Shown here: positions 50,416-59,081 of the stretch, piece after piece | How the letters are laid out: every line of letters begins with the position of its first letter | Position numbering within the stretch: position 1 is the first letter of the stretch | Source: Anaerobacterium chartisolvens | Lineage (GTDB): Bacteria; Bacillota; Clostridia; Acetivibrionales; DSM-27016 | NCBI RefSeq assembly: GCF_003337415.1 | Contig: NZ_QPJT01000017.1 | Span: 1-60,969, forward strand | Length of the DNA stretch: 60,969 nucleotides | Direction: 5' to 3' | Notes under the pieces: model-generated | Told to the model about the DNA's origin: nothing | Database searches by the model: none | What the model saw: only the letters and a program-made list of their open reading frames with translations | Program-made: the position numbers and the translations under genes

Positions 50416-51312
50416 TTATTTACCGTAATCATTAAACATCTTGGCATATTCCTGATGCGGAAAGGGTATAGGGTTGTTTATCAGCATAAGGAGCTGGTTT
50501 AGCTGGAATATGAGGGACAGCAGAGATATCTGGCCTGACGAATCTAAGACCCTGTAATCATTTAGGTTAACATTAGCACGTGAACCGTATTCACGACGGA
50601 TATTCTCATATTTGCTATCCACATGGTTAAGCTCATTGTACCAGTGTTCTAAGTTTTTGCCTTGAGGAAATATGGAAATTTGAAGACAGTCCTTATTACT
50701 ATCAGGGTTAAGTATAATATCAAAAATTTCAGTTATGCGACTTCTCTGTCCAATCATTTGATCTGTGTGGCAAAGTATTCTTATAGGTCTGGTTGATGTT
50801 TGGGTTGTCTTTTTCCCTTTTTCCCCAAGCTGGATTTTACCGTGGCTATCCTTATCATAAGCCAGTTCTCCAATTGCAATGTCTGTATACAACCTTGCTA
50901 TAGAATTTAAGGATGTTCTAAGTTCACTTATGCTTTTAACCCAGTGTTCAAGCTCTTTTGTCTTTGGTTCTTTACTCTTGCACTGTATAACTACTGCCAC
51001 CGCTTCAATGGGTATAAATCTCATGTTTCCGTAATTAAATATGTACGGGGTGTACTGCTCGTCGAAAATTGCCAGATCTACTTCAGCCGACACACCTCCA
51101 TTTGAGTCTATAATGAAGACTGAGCGGGCAATGGAAAACTTCTTGGGTATAATCTGCTCAAAGAGCGATTTCCATATTTCTTCCCTTACTCCGCCTATTG
51201 TCACGTTATGCTGGCAGTCAAATTTAAGCTGGCTTACTATGGATTTCTCAAGCTGCTTGTAATTTTCGGCAATTTTGCCTATTACGTCGGGGTTTTTGTA
51301 TTGTTTAGCCAT
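50416..51312 (-). CDS. DUF6602-like nuclease candidate in the type III cas operon
   Basis: A 298-residue soluble protein. The N-terminal half follows the DUF6602 plan: a conserved Arg-Glu-Glu (residues 43-45, GGVREEIW), then EVDLAIFD with Asp79, then FIPIEAVAVVIQCKS with Gln110-x-Lys112. This resembles a PD-(D/E)xK nuclease core, with Gln replacing the common Glu (a Q-x-K variant occurs in Mrr-like enzymes). ATG follows AAAGGAGG. It is the last operon gene before the CRISPR leader. A role as an accessory or effector nuclease is inferred from context; family assignment is by pattern only. No CARF or cOA-binding domain is seen. Confidence 0.7.
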   Translation of the reverse strand: MAKQYKNPDVIGKIAENYKQLEKSIVSQLKFDCQHNVTIGGVREEIWKSLFEQIIPKKFSIARSVFIIDSNGGVSAEVDLAIFDEQYTPYIFNYGNMRFIPIEAVAVVIQCKSKEPKTKELEHWVKSISELRTSLNSIARLYTDIAIGELAYDKDSHGKIQLGEKGKKTTQTSTRPIRILCHTDQMIGQRSRITEIFDIILNPDSNKDCLQISIFPQGKNLEHWYNELNHVDSKYENIRREYGSRANVNLNDYRVLDSSGQISLLSLIFQLNQLLMLINNPIPFPHQEYAKMFNDYGK

Positions 51313-51361
51313 GGGCTTGACCTCCTTTGTTTAGTTTAGTTAAAATCTATTTTTTTCAAAA

Positions 51362-51934
51362 TTACATTCTGTTTTTGTTTATGGACTTTGCCAGCATTGC
51401 CAAGCTGTCATCAAGATTAGCAGGCTGTAAAGTCTCTTTTTTTGTGTTAACATCTTCGGTCTTTTTGCCCTTAAAATCCCCAAACCCTTCCTTATGCTCA
51501 AATGTCCCATTTTTAGGTTTTTTATCCCCTGTCTTTGCAAGCCTCCCCGCCCAGCCAAGCACAAAGGAAAGCTCCCTGAAGCCAAGCTCTGCAAGCTCCT
51601 TTTTGTTCCAGCTTGCCGCACCATCACCCCGGCACATTATTCCAAGCCCTTCCGCCGCAAACCTCTTGAAGCTCTGCTTGTTTGTTTCTCCCCCTCCAAG
51701 AATTTCCGGCTTACGGCAGTACAGGCTTACTGTCTCGATAAATTCCTTTCTTATATCCAAGTTAAGCCTTTCCTCCACATTCCCCTCCCTCACAGGAGAA
51801 TTAGGGTTCACCCCATTTCTGTCCAGTATGTGGCGATATATTGACACAAACTTTTCTACTATAATTCTGGTTCCCAGCTCTGCAAGACGCGACGCTGCCT
51901 TCAGCAGCTCTTCCTTGTTTTCCAAATTAACCAC
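51362..51934 (-). CDS. Unrecognised cas-operon protein
   Basis: A 190-residue helical, charged protein with no domain I recognise. The middle contains LNLDIRKEFIETVSLYCRKPEIL and a Gly-rich turn (GGGETNKQSF); the C-terminal third is Lys-rich and likely flexible. A GTG at 51934 starts nine bases after the previous stop; a TTG at 51925 behind GGGGTGG is an alternative. It may be a III-D accessory factor such as Csx19, but I cannot confirm that. Its place between RAMP and nuclease genes implies a role with the complex. Confidence 0.6.
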   Translation of the reverse strand: MVNLENKEELLKAASRLAELGTRIIVEKFVSIYRHILDRNGVNPNSPVREGNVEERLNLDIRKEFIETVSLYCRKPEILGGGETNKQSFKRFAAEGLGIMCRGDGAASWNKKELAELGFRELSFVLGWAGRLAKTGDKKPKNGTFEHKEGFGDFKGKKTEDVNTKKETLQPANLDDSLAMLAKSINKNRM

Positions 51935-51943
51935 CCCACATGC

Positions 51944-52777
51944 TTATTGCGTTATTTCCTTTACCCTGCTGCCATAACCCAGTATTTCGGACACCTTCTG
52001 CTTGTTCTTCGCTATTTGCAGATCGCTTATCCCGTATTTCTTGGCATATTCACAAGGATCAAAGGTATTGTGGTTCATATATGCATACCCCGCCGATATT
52101 TCACAGCTTCCGAAAAAGCCCGCCTTGTTGCCCCCTATTTTGGGTATGAAGCTTCCGTCTAAGCCAAGTGAATAGCACAAAAGTTCAAGCTGCCTTCCAT
52201 GAAGGCCGCTGAACATAAGCTCACCCTTAAAAACCGCACCCTCCATGACAGCCTCCACCGGCACCTGTGCATTTTCAAGAAGCCGATAATCTCCATGCCT
52301 GTATAGCTTAATGCCCCTAAGCTTATCCCCCTTGTAATATATCTCCCTTTTGCTTATGTCAGGGGTCATTTGTATGGGTATAAGTACCTTTCCGGTTTCG
52401 GCATTCTGTGAAACAAACTCTCCGAAGCTTACACATCCCTTAAGCCCCATTTTGCCGTATGTTTTGCATACTATACAATTGCACATACCTGTGGAGAATG
52501 GAAGATCCCTTTTCCTGTCCACACTGGCACAGCTATATGAAACACACTGGCTTATCGTCCGCATGACACCCTTTAATGTGCTTCCGGGAATAACCGGGCT
52601 GCCTCCGTACCTCTGGAAGCACTTCCACAGCTCCCCCTCCTCTATTTCCTCATAGCCCGAGCCTATAAAAATGGGCGTTTGAGTGGTTATTTCAAGCCGA
52701 ATCCTTCCGTTTAGGCTCCCACTCTCATTAAAGCTCCTTGGCCCTAAGAACTCTACAAAATCATAAAATTGACTCAT
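51944..52777 (-). CDS. RAMP (Cas7-like) subunit, TIGR03986-like
   Basis: A 277-residue RAMP. The glycine-rich motif SPVIPGSTLKGVMRTIS is near residues 60-75, with a CNCIVCKTYG zinc-like pair and KLRGIKLYRH, a pattern recalled from TIGR03986-type RAMPs. No Asp is seen at the position equivalent to Csm3's cleavage residue (Glu48 instead), so target-RNA cutting here is doubtful. ATG 52777 overlaps the previous stop. The protein would line the crRNA in the effector backbone. Confidence 0.78.
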   Translation of the reverse strand: MSQFYDFVEFLGPRSFNESGSLNGRIRLEITTQTPIFIGSGYEEIEEGELWKCFQRYGGSPVIPGSTLKGVMRTISQCVSYSCASVDRKRDLPFSTGMCNCIVCKTYGKMGLKGCVSFGEFVSQNAETGKVLIPIQMTPDISKREIYYKGDKLRGIKLYRHGDYRLLENAQVPVEAVMEGAVFKGELMFSGLHGRQLELLCYSLGLDGSFIPKIGGNKAGFFGSCEISAGYAYMNHNTFDPCEYAKKYGISDLQIAKNKQKVSEILGYGSRVKEITQ

Positions 52778-53549
52778 GACTAAGCTCCGTCCTTTCCAGC
52801 TCTTCCTTGGTAATATATACATCCTTTAGCTCGCTGCTTATATCCTCAAGGCTGTTAAAGCACTTTTCCTGATAAAAGCCGTTTTGCCCTTTTCCGTTAT
52901 ATTCTCTGGCGGTAAAGCTTATGTTGTGGGCGGACATCCTTCCAAAGCCCCTTGATGTCACCCCCCCGAAGGTAACATATCCCTCGTTTATGTCGGATAT
53001 GACCTGACAAACTACCTTTAGCTGCCACCTAAAGTAATTGCGAATTATAATTTCCACACCAAAGCTTCCCTGTTCAAGAACCTCGGGTTCAAAAAGCGCA
53101 CCCTTAAGCGCAGACCCTGTAACACGATCTATTCCCACGTTGTGGCGTGTCCCCATAACAACCTCGCTTCCCTTTTCTGGGTATGCATCCCGGAATTCTA
53201 TACGGCTCTTTAGTGACAGGCTGCCGAAAAGACGGCAGGCGGGGCAGTTGGCTTTATATTTTAGCTTAATATCATCCTGATATTCCTTTTTGTTCCCTTT
53301 CCTGAAGCAATCATTCCCAAAAACATTGCAACACCCCGGCAAAAGCTTTTCGGCCCTGCTCCTGAAAACGCCCTTTATGCCACTTCCGGGCATTACCACC
53401 TGTTCCCTCCCATTATGCATACTGCGTATAAAACGGTTGTCAGGCATGGCGGGATCAAGGTCAAGGTTCTCGCCGGAGCGTATTGATATAGGGCTTTCAG
53501 CGTTTAAGATGAATTTTATTGTACATTCGTTATAAAGGTTCCTAAACAT
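52761..53549 (-). CDS. RAMP (Cas7/Csm3-like) subunit
   Basis: A 262-residue Csm3-type RAMP. The motifs VMPGSGIKGVFRSRAE and CPACRLFGSLSLKS (zinc-like pair plus glycine loop) and GIDRVTGSALKGALFEPEVL are clear. Asp37 in PDNRFIRS sits where Csm3 subunits carry the catalytic Asp that cuts target RNA every six bases, so it may be active. ATG 53549 follows AGGAGG. Confidence 0.85.
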   Translation of the reverse strand: MFRNLYNECTIKFILNAESPISIRSGENLDLDPAMPDNRFIRSMHNGREQVVMPGSGIKGVFRSRAEKLLPGCCNVFGNDCFRKGNKKEYQDDIKLKYKANCPACRLFGSLSLKSRIEFRDAYPEKGSEVVMGTRHNVGIDRVTGSALKGALFEPEVLEQGSFGVEIIIRNYFRWQLKVVCQVISDINEGYVTFGGVTSRGFGRMSAHNISFTAREYNGKGQNGFYQEKCFNSLEDISSELKDVYITKEELERTELSHESIL

Positions 53550-54354
53550 TGCTGGCCTCCTTTTTCCCAAGCCCGTAATGATCGGCTATGTTGTCTCTGT
53601 TTATCTCTGTTCTTGTTATAGCACTAAGCTTAATCTGTCCAAGCCCTCTGCTGATAATGCCTCCAACCGATATATCTTCTTCTTTCAGCATTTGCAGAAT
53701 TATTTCGAGAAGCATCTTTTGTTTTTCGTCCAGATTTTCCGCTATCATCAGGAAATCAAACTCTGTCCCTGCGGGTACTATCTCAAAGCTGTATTTTGCT
53801 CCGCGCTGTGCAGTTCCAGAATCCCTGTTTATTCCCACTCCGTCCCTTCTTTCAGTATTTATTTTGTCTTTTGTGTACATGTCACATATAGATACCCGTC
53901 CCGCAAGCTTTCCGTTTCCGAACATCCTGCATACGTCACAGCTATTTTCATAAATCTCCTTACAGCATTCTATATATTCCTCCTGCAAAAGCCTCCTGAA
54001 TTTCCTGTCCGCGTCTCTTTCATCCACTTTTGTCTTCTGATTCTTAAGTACCTTTTCTTTCTCCTTAAAAGCCTCCTTTATCTGAGCCGCTTGCTGTGTG
54101 CAGCTATCCTTTGACAGTATATTGCAGCTTCTCCATCCGTCTATACCGCTTGAAAGAATTCCCTCAATCCTGCTTCTAAGAACTCCTTTTAAGGATGACC
54201 CCGGAATTATGGCTCTGCCCTCAGAATCCTTAAGCACTGCCGCATCAACCTGAGCAGGGTTTGTACTGTCCTCCCCCGTGCCTATGTGAATGGGCTTCAT
54301 GGCAGTAATTTTGCCCTCTACCCTTATTCGGGAATGGAACTCATTAAACAGCAT
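53542..54354 (-). CDS. RAMP (Cas7/Csm3-like) subunit
   Basis: A 270-residue Csm3-type RAMP. GSSLKGVLRSRIE and CDVCRMFGNGKLAGR are visible, and a GVGINRDSGTAQRGAKY segment matches the family. Asp37 in QVDAAVLKD aligns with the catalytic Asp of Csm3. It has a helical insertion at about 75-125 (AFKEKEKVLKN...). The start codon overlaps the previous stop. It is the second of two probable RNA-cutting backbone subunits. Confidence 0.87.
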   Translation of the reverse strand: MLFNEFHSRIRVEGKITAMKPIHIGTGEDSTNPAQVDAAVLKDSEGRAIIPGSSLKGVLRSRIEGILSSGIDGWRSCNILSKDSCTQQAAQIKEAFKEKEKVLKNQKTKVDERDADRKFRRLLQEEYIECCKEIYENSCDVCRMFGNGKLAGRVSICDMYTKDKINTERRDGVGINRDSGTAQRGAKYSFEIVPAGTEFDFLMIAENLDEKQKMLLEIILQMLKEEDISVGGIISRGLGQIKLSAITRTEINRDNIADHYGLGKKEASNV

Positions 54355-54848
54355 TACCTTATCCCCCCTTTCTGATAGGCTCTGCTTCCCATCTGCTCGT
54401 CACGCTTTTTCTCCTCTATAAGCACAGTGGCCTTCCAGTACATATATCCAAAAAACAGCTCCATGCTCTTTAAGACTTTCTCGTTTTCTTTACTTTTATT
54501 GTTCTTATTGTTTTCATCCTTTTCTGAATTTTCTGGTACTCCGCCGCCCTCTTGGGTAAAGTCTTTTAGAGTCTTCTTCTCTATCTCTTCTATGTAATTT
54601 ATGAATATATCCCCGCATCTTTTGCCCTCACCTATTGTAATATCCCATCCATTGCCCTTTGCCATTTTATATTCAAGCATAAGCTTAATTTCCTCAGGAC
54701 AGTCCGCTTTCTGGCACAGCTCAGCCATGCTGCGGAACTGTGTCTTTCCCAGTGAAAGCCGTCCTGTCTCCTTATCGGATAATATGGCTCTCAGTGAGGT
54801 CTTATCTGCTATCTCGTTTACATAGCCTATGATCTCGCTCTTTTTCAT
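54354..54848 (-). CDS. Possible Cas11-type small subunit
   Basis: A 164-residue, mostly helical protein (MKKSEIIGYVNEIADKTSLR...). Size, charge and place between csx10 and a RAMP fit the small subunit of type III complexes, although sequence similarity is not evident. The ATG at 54848 makes a 4-bp overlap with csx10. The Asn/Lys/Glu-rich stretch about 115-130 is probably disordered. Other explanations remain open. Confidence 0.6.
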   Translation of the reverse strand: MKKSEIIGYVNEIADKTSLRAILSDKETGRLSLGKTQFRSMAELCQKADCPEEIKLMLEYKMAKGNGWDITIGEGKRCGDIFINYIEEIEKKTLKDFTQEGGGVPENSEKDENNKNNKSKENEKVLKSMELFFGYMYWKATVLIEEKKRDEQMGSRAYQKGGIR

Positions 54849-56038
54849 TTCGACTCCTCCTTCGCATGAAATGTGCTGCAAAACTCCACCCTTCCAAAGC
54901 CGTTCAGCCTGTCGCCGCCTATACCTTCACCTTCAATACAGGCAAGACTTCTCACTGTTTCATCCATCGGCTCCTGCACAGACAGCAATACCACAGTACC
55001 CTTTAAAACACGTATTTCGGGGGGCTTTTCCCATTTGCCCCATTCCCTTGATGTGTCATAGCCCCTGTACAGGTCGTACTCCGCGTATACCCTTTCAACT
55101 TTAAGCTGTGTTTGTTCCTGTCCAAACATGGCCTGTCCCCACCTTTCCAGATACTCTTCTGTGTCCAGCGGATGTTCCATCCCTTTAAAATCAAGCTTTG
55201 CATGGCTCTTAAAAAGCATGGGTATATATGTCTTATCCTCCGGGCTGTCTTTATACTGAATATTTTCTTCGCGTATTTTTTTATTAAAACTTTCCAGCCC
55301 TTTTGCAAGCTCATTATTCCTTTGCCTCTTTTCGTCCCCTAACACCTTTATCCCCATCCTTCCCATACCGACTGAGGAATAGCGCCCAACCATAATTGTT
55401 TGTATAGGACTTATAAGCTCCGCCCCGTCTCCCCATACTTCACCCTCAAAAACAAGGCTATTGCCGTCCATTACACAGTTAACGGCATTTATGGAATACA
55501 GGCTGCTGTCAAGTGATGTCCCCGTGTATGGGTCAATTGCCGTTCTTGTAAAGGATATGTGAGGAACAGAAAAGCTTTTGCCTCCCATTATGTAACCCTT
55601 TGCAGACTCCATCCTGCCCCTTGCCTTATCCTTGTCTTTATCCTTACATTCACTGCATTTTAAGCGATCCCCATAAATAAGCACATCCCTTATTTGGTGA
55701 ATGTCAGGGTCTGTTTTACATCTCCTTGAGGTAAACGGCAAAATGTCGCAGCCTTTAGGATAAAAGAAGGAAAAGCCAATGTTTGAAAAGTTTTCACAAA
55801 GTCTGAATAATTCGCATTCCTTGCACTTTTCCCCATCCCTTAAACCTACGTAATTGTACCTTCCATGCTTGTCCTTCTCTCCGGGTACATACAGGGGACA
55901 CCTTAAAAGAATTTGCTTTGCAAATGCCGCCCTTACAAAATTGCCGGGTATGTAGTCGAGAGACGGTATTACATTGTCCTTTATCCTTTTTCCCCCTATA
56001 ACAAGAGGGCTTTGCATTTTAAGCTCTACCTTCGGCAA
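54845..56038 (-). CDS. csx10: Csx10-like Cas5-group RAMP
   Basis: A protein of about 397 residues. TSRRCKTDPDIHQIRDVLIYG with a following CSEC pair, the early CKECELFRLC cluster and the closing glycine-rich GIGGDRLNGFGRVEF fit Csx10, the Cas5-type subunit that marks subtype III-D. TTG 56038 follows GGAGGTG at seven bases and gives a normal N-terminal strand (PKVELKMQSPLVIGG). An upstream start at 56110 would overlap the previous gene by 92 bases. Csx10 holds the 5' tag of the crRNA near Cas10. Confidence 0.78.
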   Translation of the reverse strand: MPKVELKMQSPLVIGGKRIKDNVIPSLDYIPGNFVRAAFAKQILLRCPLYVPGEKDKHGRYNYVGLRDGEKCKECELFRLCENFSNIGFSFFYPKGCDILPFTSRRCKTDPDIHQIRDVLIYGDRLKCSECKDKDKDKARGRMESAKGYIMGGKSFSVPHISFTRTAIDPYTGTSLDSSLYSINAVNCVMDGNSLVFEGEVWGDGAELISPIQTIMVGRYSSVGMGRMGIKVLGDEKRQRNNELAKGLESFNKKIREENIQYKDSPEDKTYIPMLFKSHAKLDFKGMEHPLDTEEYLERWGQAMFGQEQTQLKVERVYAEYDLYRGYDTSREWGKWEKPPEIRVLKGTVVLLSVQEPMDETVRSLACIEGEGIGGDRLNGFGRVEFCSTFHAKEESK

Positions 56039-56600
56039 GCTGCCCCACCTCCACCTTGACCGCCCCAAGCCCGCGGCTTTTCCCTCCGCCAAGGGCTTCC
56101 ACCATTTCAAGGGCCATTATAAGCCTGTCCTCATACTCTATAGTTGATTCTGTAAAATATACCTCAATGCTTCCGGCAAAAACAGCCCCTGCCTCCACAA
56201 CCTCAGTCCTGAAAAGAGAACCGTCGTTAGCAGTCTTAAGATATCTGTCAACCGCTATTCCTGTTCTTGCCCCCAGCTTTGCCTCATGTATCTTCTCATT
56301 CCCCGCCACAGGGAAAAAGCTTTGTACAAATATTCTGGAAGGCTGGTAGCCTCCTCCTCCAAATATGCCGCATACAGGGCATGGGCACATTTGCTCCGGG
56401 TCAGTTCCAATGTGTATTGGATACCCCGTAATTCTGGAAAAATTGGCCTTCAGCTTTCCCTTTATGGTTGATGCGGGAATAAAAGGCGTTTTGTCCATCT
56501 TTACTACCGCACTCATGCCCCTTTCACCTCCCATGCTTATATTAAGAGGGGATTTTAAGGTTATTTGCACAGGGTATTTACGGTAATATTTATTGTCCAT
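56019..56600 (-). CDS. Short RAMP (Cas7-like) subunit
   Basis: A 193-residue Cas7-like RAMP. The IPASTIKGKLKANFSRI core is near residues 41-57, followed by CPCPVCGIFGGGGY and GARTGIAVDRYLKTA. At the position equivalent to Csm3's cleavage Asp there is Met29 (RGMSAVVKMD), so it is probably not catalytic. ATG follows CAGGAGG and overlaps cas10. It is one of four Cas7-like proteins here, more than usual in III-A but common in III-D. Confidence 0.8.
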   Translation of the reverse strand: MDNKYYRKYPVQITLKSPLNISMGGERGMSAVVKMDKTPFIPASTIKGKLKANFSRITGYPIHIGTDPEQMCPCPVCGIFGGGGYQPSRIFVQSFFPVAGNEKIHEAKLGARTGIAVDRYLKTANDGSLFRTEVVEAGAVFAGSIEVYFTESTIEYEDRLIMALEMVEALGGGKSRGLGAVKVEVGQLAEGRA

Positions 56601-58683
56601 ATATGTCCCTCCTGTAATAGCTGCATATGTTCAGTATATCCCTCCATGGCAAGTATCTAATGCCTTCATTTTCACTGCCCTTTTTATAATATCCGCCTGC
56701 CCACTGAAAGCCTTGAACGGTATTAAACGAAAGCTTCTTTTCAAGCCTGAGGCTATTCCTCGCCTGATCGTACAGGTAAATGAGCATCCCTTCAGCGACA
56801 GAGCCTGCTCCCTCGACTGTCTGCAATATTTTAAAAAGATTGCTCCTGCTGTTTTTTGTATCCCCGCTTATAATCTCTCCCAGCTTCAGCATATCTCTTG
56901 CAGTCTCCAAAGAATATGGCAGCAGCGTAAGCATAACATTCTCGCCTGTTTCAGTACATGTAAGCTTCCTTTCGTCCGTGCCTGTAAACGAGTCCAGAGC
57001 AACAAAACCCAAGCTTCCGGAATCTGTACCATTTTTATTATTGGCTCTGGATAATTTTTTTGCCTCGCGCAGTGCGTCCTCCGCGTTTTTAAACGTTACC
57101 CTGACAGGTGTCCTGCTGCCCGCTATGCATACGCCTACAGACAAAGTAGCGGCATACTTTGCACCTTCATCCTTGGTAATGTGCAGCGTTCGGAACTCCT
57201 CATTAAAAAGCTCTATAAGCTCTGCGGCAAACTGTATGCTTCCCTTTCCGGCGACAAAAAGGAATATGTCGTCACCGCCTACGGCTATTATTTCAAAAAG
57301 TGTCCTTTGTTCTTTGCCGTAAATCCTGTGGAGCGCCTTAAAGGTAGCTCTCTTCGCAGCTTCAGCCGTTGTCCGGCTGAAATACATAATCTCATAAAGG
57401 CTGTCAACGCTGTTTACTATGCCGCCCATATTGTTTCCGTCTCCATATACTACGGCGACATCGTCCCCAATATCATTAAGACTGTTGATTTGTGCTTTTG
57501 AGTCATTGGTAAGCTTCTTGTATTCATCCATGTAGCGCCTTTTTTCATTCTTTCCCGCAAAACGCTTATGAAGGCAGCTCCCGCACACCTTCTCATTTTC
57601 ATCCACCAATAGAGTGTAGCTTGCATTTCTTACTCCGCACAAGCTGCATTTTTCTGCTCTTCCCTCCCTGCTATTCAAAACTGTGGCTTCTAATTTTATT
57701 TCTTCTTTACCAAGCTTCAAAATCTGGTTTTCATTGTGATATTTGGCGGAAGTCGGCGCCATACTGTCAAATATCTTAGCACCCTTTCTCTTTTCTATCT
57801 CGCCATCCAGCTCATGGATAGTTTCTTGGTAGCTGCCAAGAAGATCCTTAAGCAATACGTCCTTTTGCGCAAAAGCGTTGCTTACACTCATGGTATATTC
57901 ATGGAAGTGGTTTTCCATTCTCCTCCACAGCCCGCTGTCTTTTTCTTCAACCTGCGGAAGTACAAAAAAGACACTTCCTCCCCCTGCGTATATAATGCAT
58001 TCCTTTATGTACTCTTTTTCTATTTCCCCCGGTATAAGCTCCTCACCAACATAAGTAAGTATGCTGCTAGCTCCCCGTATGTCCTTTATTTCGTCATTTT
58101 CAAGGTAGTATTTTTTTATCTTGTACGCTCCGCCCTTAAGCAAGGTGACCTTAATCGGACTTTCAAAGCTCTTTTTATCCAGCATACATTCCAGCGCATC
58201 CCAGACAATAGCGTTTTCCTCTGTTCTGTTTTCATTAATAAAGTCCAGATATGCCTCAGCTCTAAATAAGTTCTTGTCCACATCCCTGTTCTCAGAGCGG
58301 TATATAATATACGCAAACAGCACATACAGTCTTGCGGCTTCTCTAAAGGTACACCTTGTTTTCTCCACATTATCTTTCGCTGGTCTATCCTTCGCCGGAA
58401 AGTAAGGAAATGTGTCAATATAATAAGTTTCTTTACTCTCATCCTCTTTACAAAGCATTTTTAATATTTCATCAGCAGTTTTTTTGCCCTTCACCTCGTT
58501 CCTTATGATACTAAGGCAGCTCTGGTAATCCGCTTCAGATATACAGTAATTAGTACGAGTCACGCTGTCAGTCCACTTCTTATATGCCGAAACAGGCTTC
58601 TCTATAATTGGAACTTCATTCAGCCTTTCCCATTTTGCTTTTTCCTTTTGCTCTACATATTTCTTCCAATCCACATATGGCAT
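56590..58683 (-). CDS. cas10: Cas10 large subunit without an HD domain
   Basis: A 697-residue Cas10. The palm domain has YGDGNNMGGI (413-422) and the GGDD site at 469-472 (AVGGDDIFLF), so cyclic-oligoadenylate synthesis is plausible. A zinc knuckle is C346/C349/C367/C370. The typical RGASSILT and YAGGGSVFF strands of the first palm are present. No HD dipeptide exists anywhere, so the ssDNase domain of type III-A/B Cas10 is lost. It is the first gene of the operon; its start follows GGGGGAAAGAG. Confidence 0.9.
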   Translation of the reverse strand: MPYVDWKKYVEQKEKAKWERLNEVPIIEKPVSAYKKWTDSVTRTNYCISEADYQSCLSIIRNEVKGKKTADEILKMLCKEDESKETYYIDTFPYFPAKDRPAKDNVEKTRCTFREAARLYVLFAYIIYRSENRDVDKNLFRAEAYLDFINENRTEENAIVWDALECMLDKKSFESPIKVTLLKGGAYKIKKYYLENDEIKDIRGASSILTYVGEELIPGEIEKEYIKECIIYAGGGSVFFVLPQVEEKDSGLWRRMENHFHEYTMSVSNAFAQKDVLLKDLLGSYQETIHELDGEIEKRKGAKIFDSMAPTSAKYHNENQILKLGKEEIKLEATVLNSREGRAEKCSLCGVRNASYTLLVDENEKVCGSCLHKRFAGKNEKRRYMDEYKKLTNDSKAQINSLNDIGDDVAVVYGDGNNMGGIVNSVDSLYEIMYFSRTTAEAAKRATFKALHRIYGKEQRTLFEIIAVGGDDIFLFVAGKGSIQFAAELIELFNEEFRTLHITKDEGAKYAATLSVGVCIAGSRTPVRVTFKNAEDALREAKKLSRANNKNGTDSGSLGFVALDSFTGTDERKLTCTETGENVMLTLLPYSLETARDMLKLGEIISGDTKNSRSNLFKILQTVEGAGSVAEGMLIYLYDQARNSLRLEKKLSFNTVQGFQWAGGYYKKGSENEGIRYLPWRDILNICSYYRRDIYGQ

Positions 58684-59081
58684 CTCTTTCCCCCTCTCCC
58701 CCTAATCCACACAACATAATGTTTATTTCTCCCTCCAGCTCCAAAATCCTTCATTTTATATGACATTTATTTATATTTTATTCCATAACCCGCAAGTCCA
58801 CGCAACAATACACACCTTTGCGGCGCAGTGCGCCACCCCTGCACAAGCATAAAGGGATTCGGGAAATACTTGTTTTTCAAAGTATTTCCCGGGCCTTTAC
58901 GCTACCACCGCAATGCGTGGAACGCCTGCCTGCAAAAAGTGAGGGAAGCGTTCCACATTGTATGTTATAATTGTAGTTCAAGCATTTTATGTAATATATG
59001 TTATACAAAGGTATAATCATCAAACAAAATTGCGTCTATTAGTGAAAAGTATTGCAGTAGACAATAGGGAGCAGGTGTAAA
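58684..59081. other. Intergenic region with hairpins, upstream of cas10
   Basis: 398 bases with no gene. It holds the putative cas10 promoter end at left, a hairpin GGGAAATACTT / AAGTATTTCCC (58861-58871, 58880-58890) enclosed by AAAGG/CCTTT, and a second hairpin GTGGAACGC / GCGTTCCAC (58917-58925, 58948-58956). A short repeat at 58818-58836 matches 43121-43139 with two changes. The right end is the leader of the ABC operon. Confidence 0.5.

Noticed and set aside
56038-56110. Csx10 start at 56110
   Set aside because: It would overlap the upstream RAMP gene by 92 bases; TTG 56038 has a proper ribosome-binding site.
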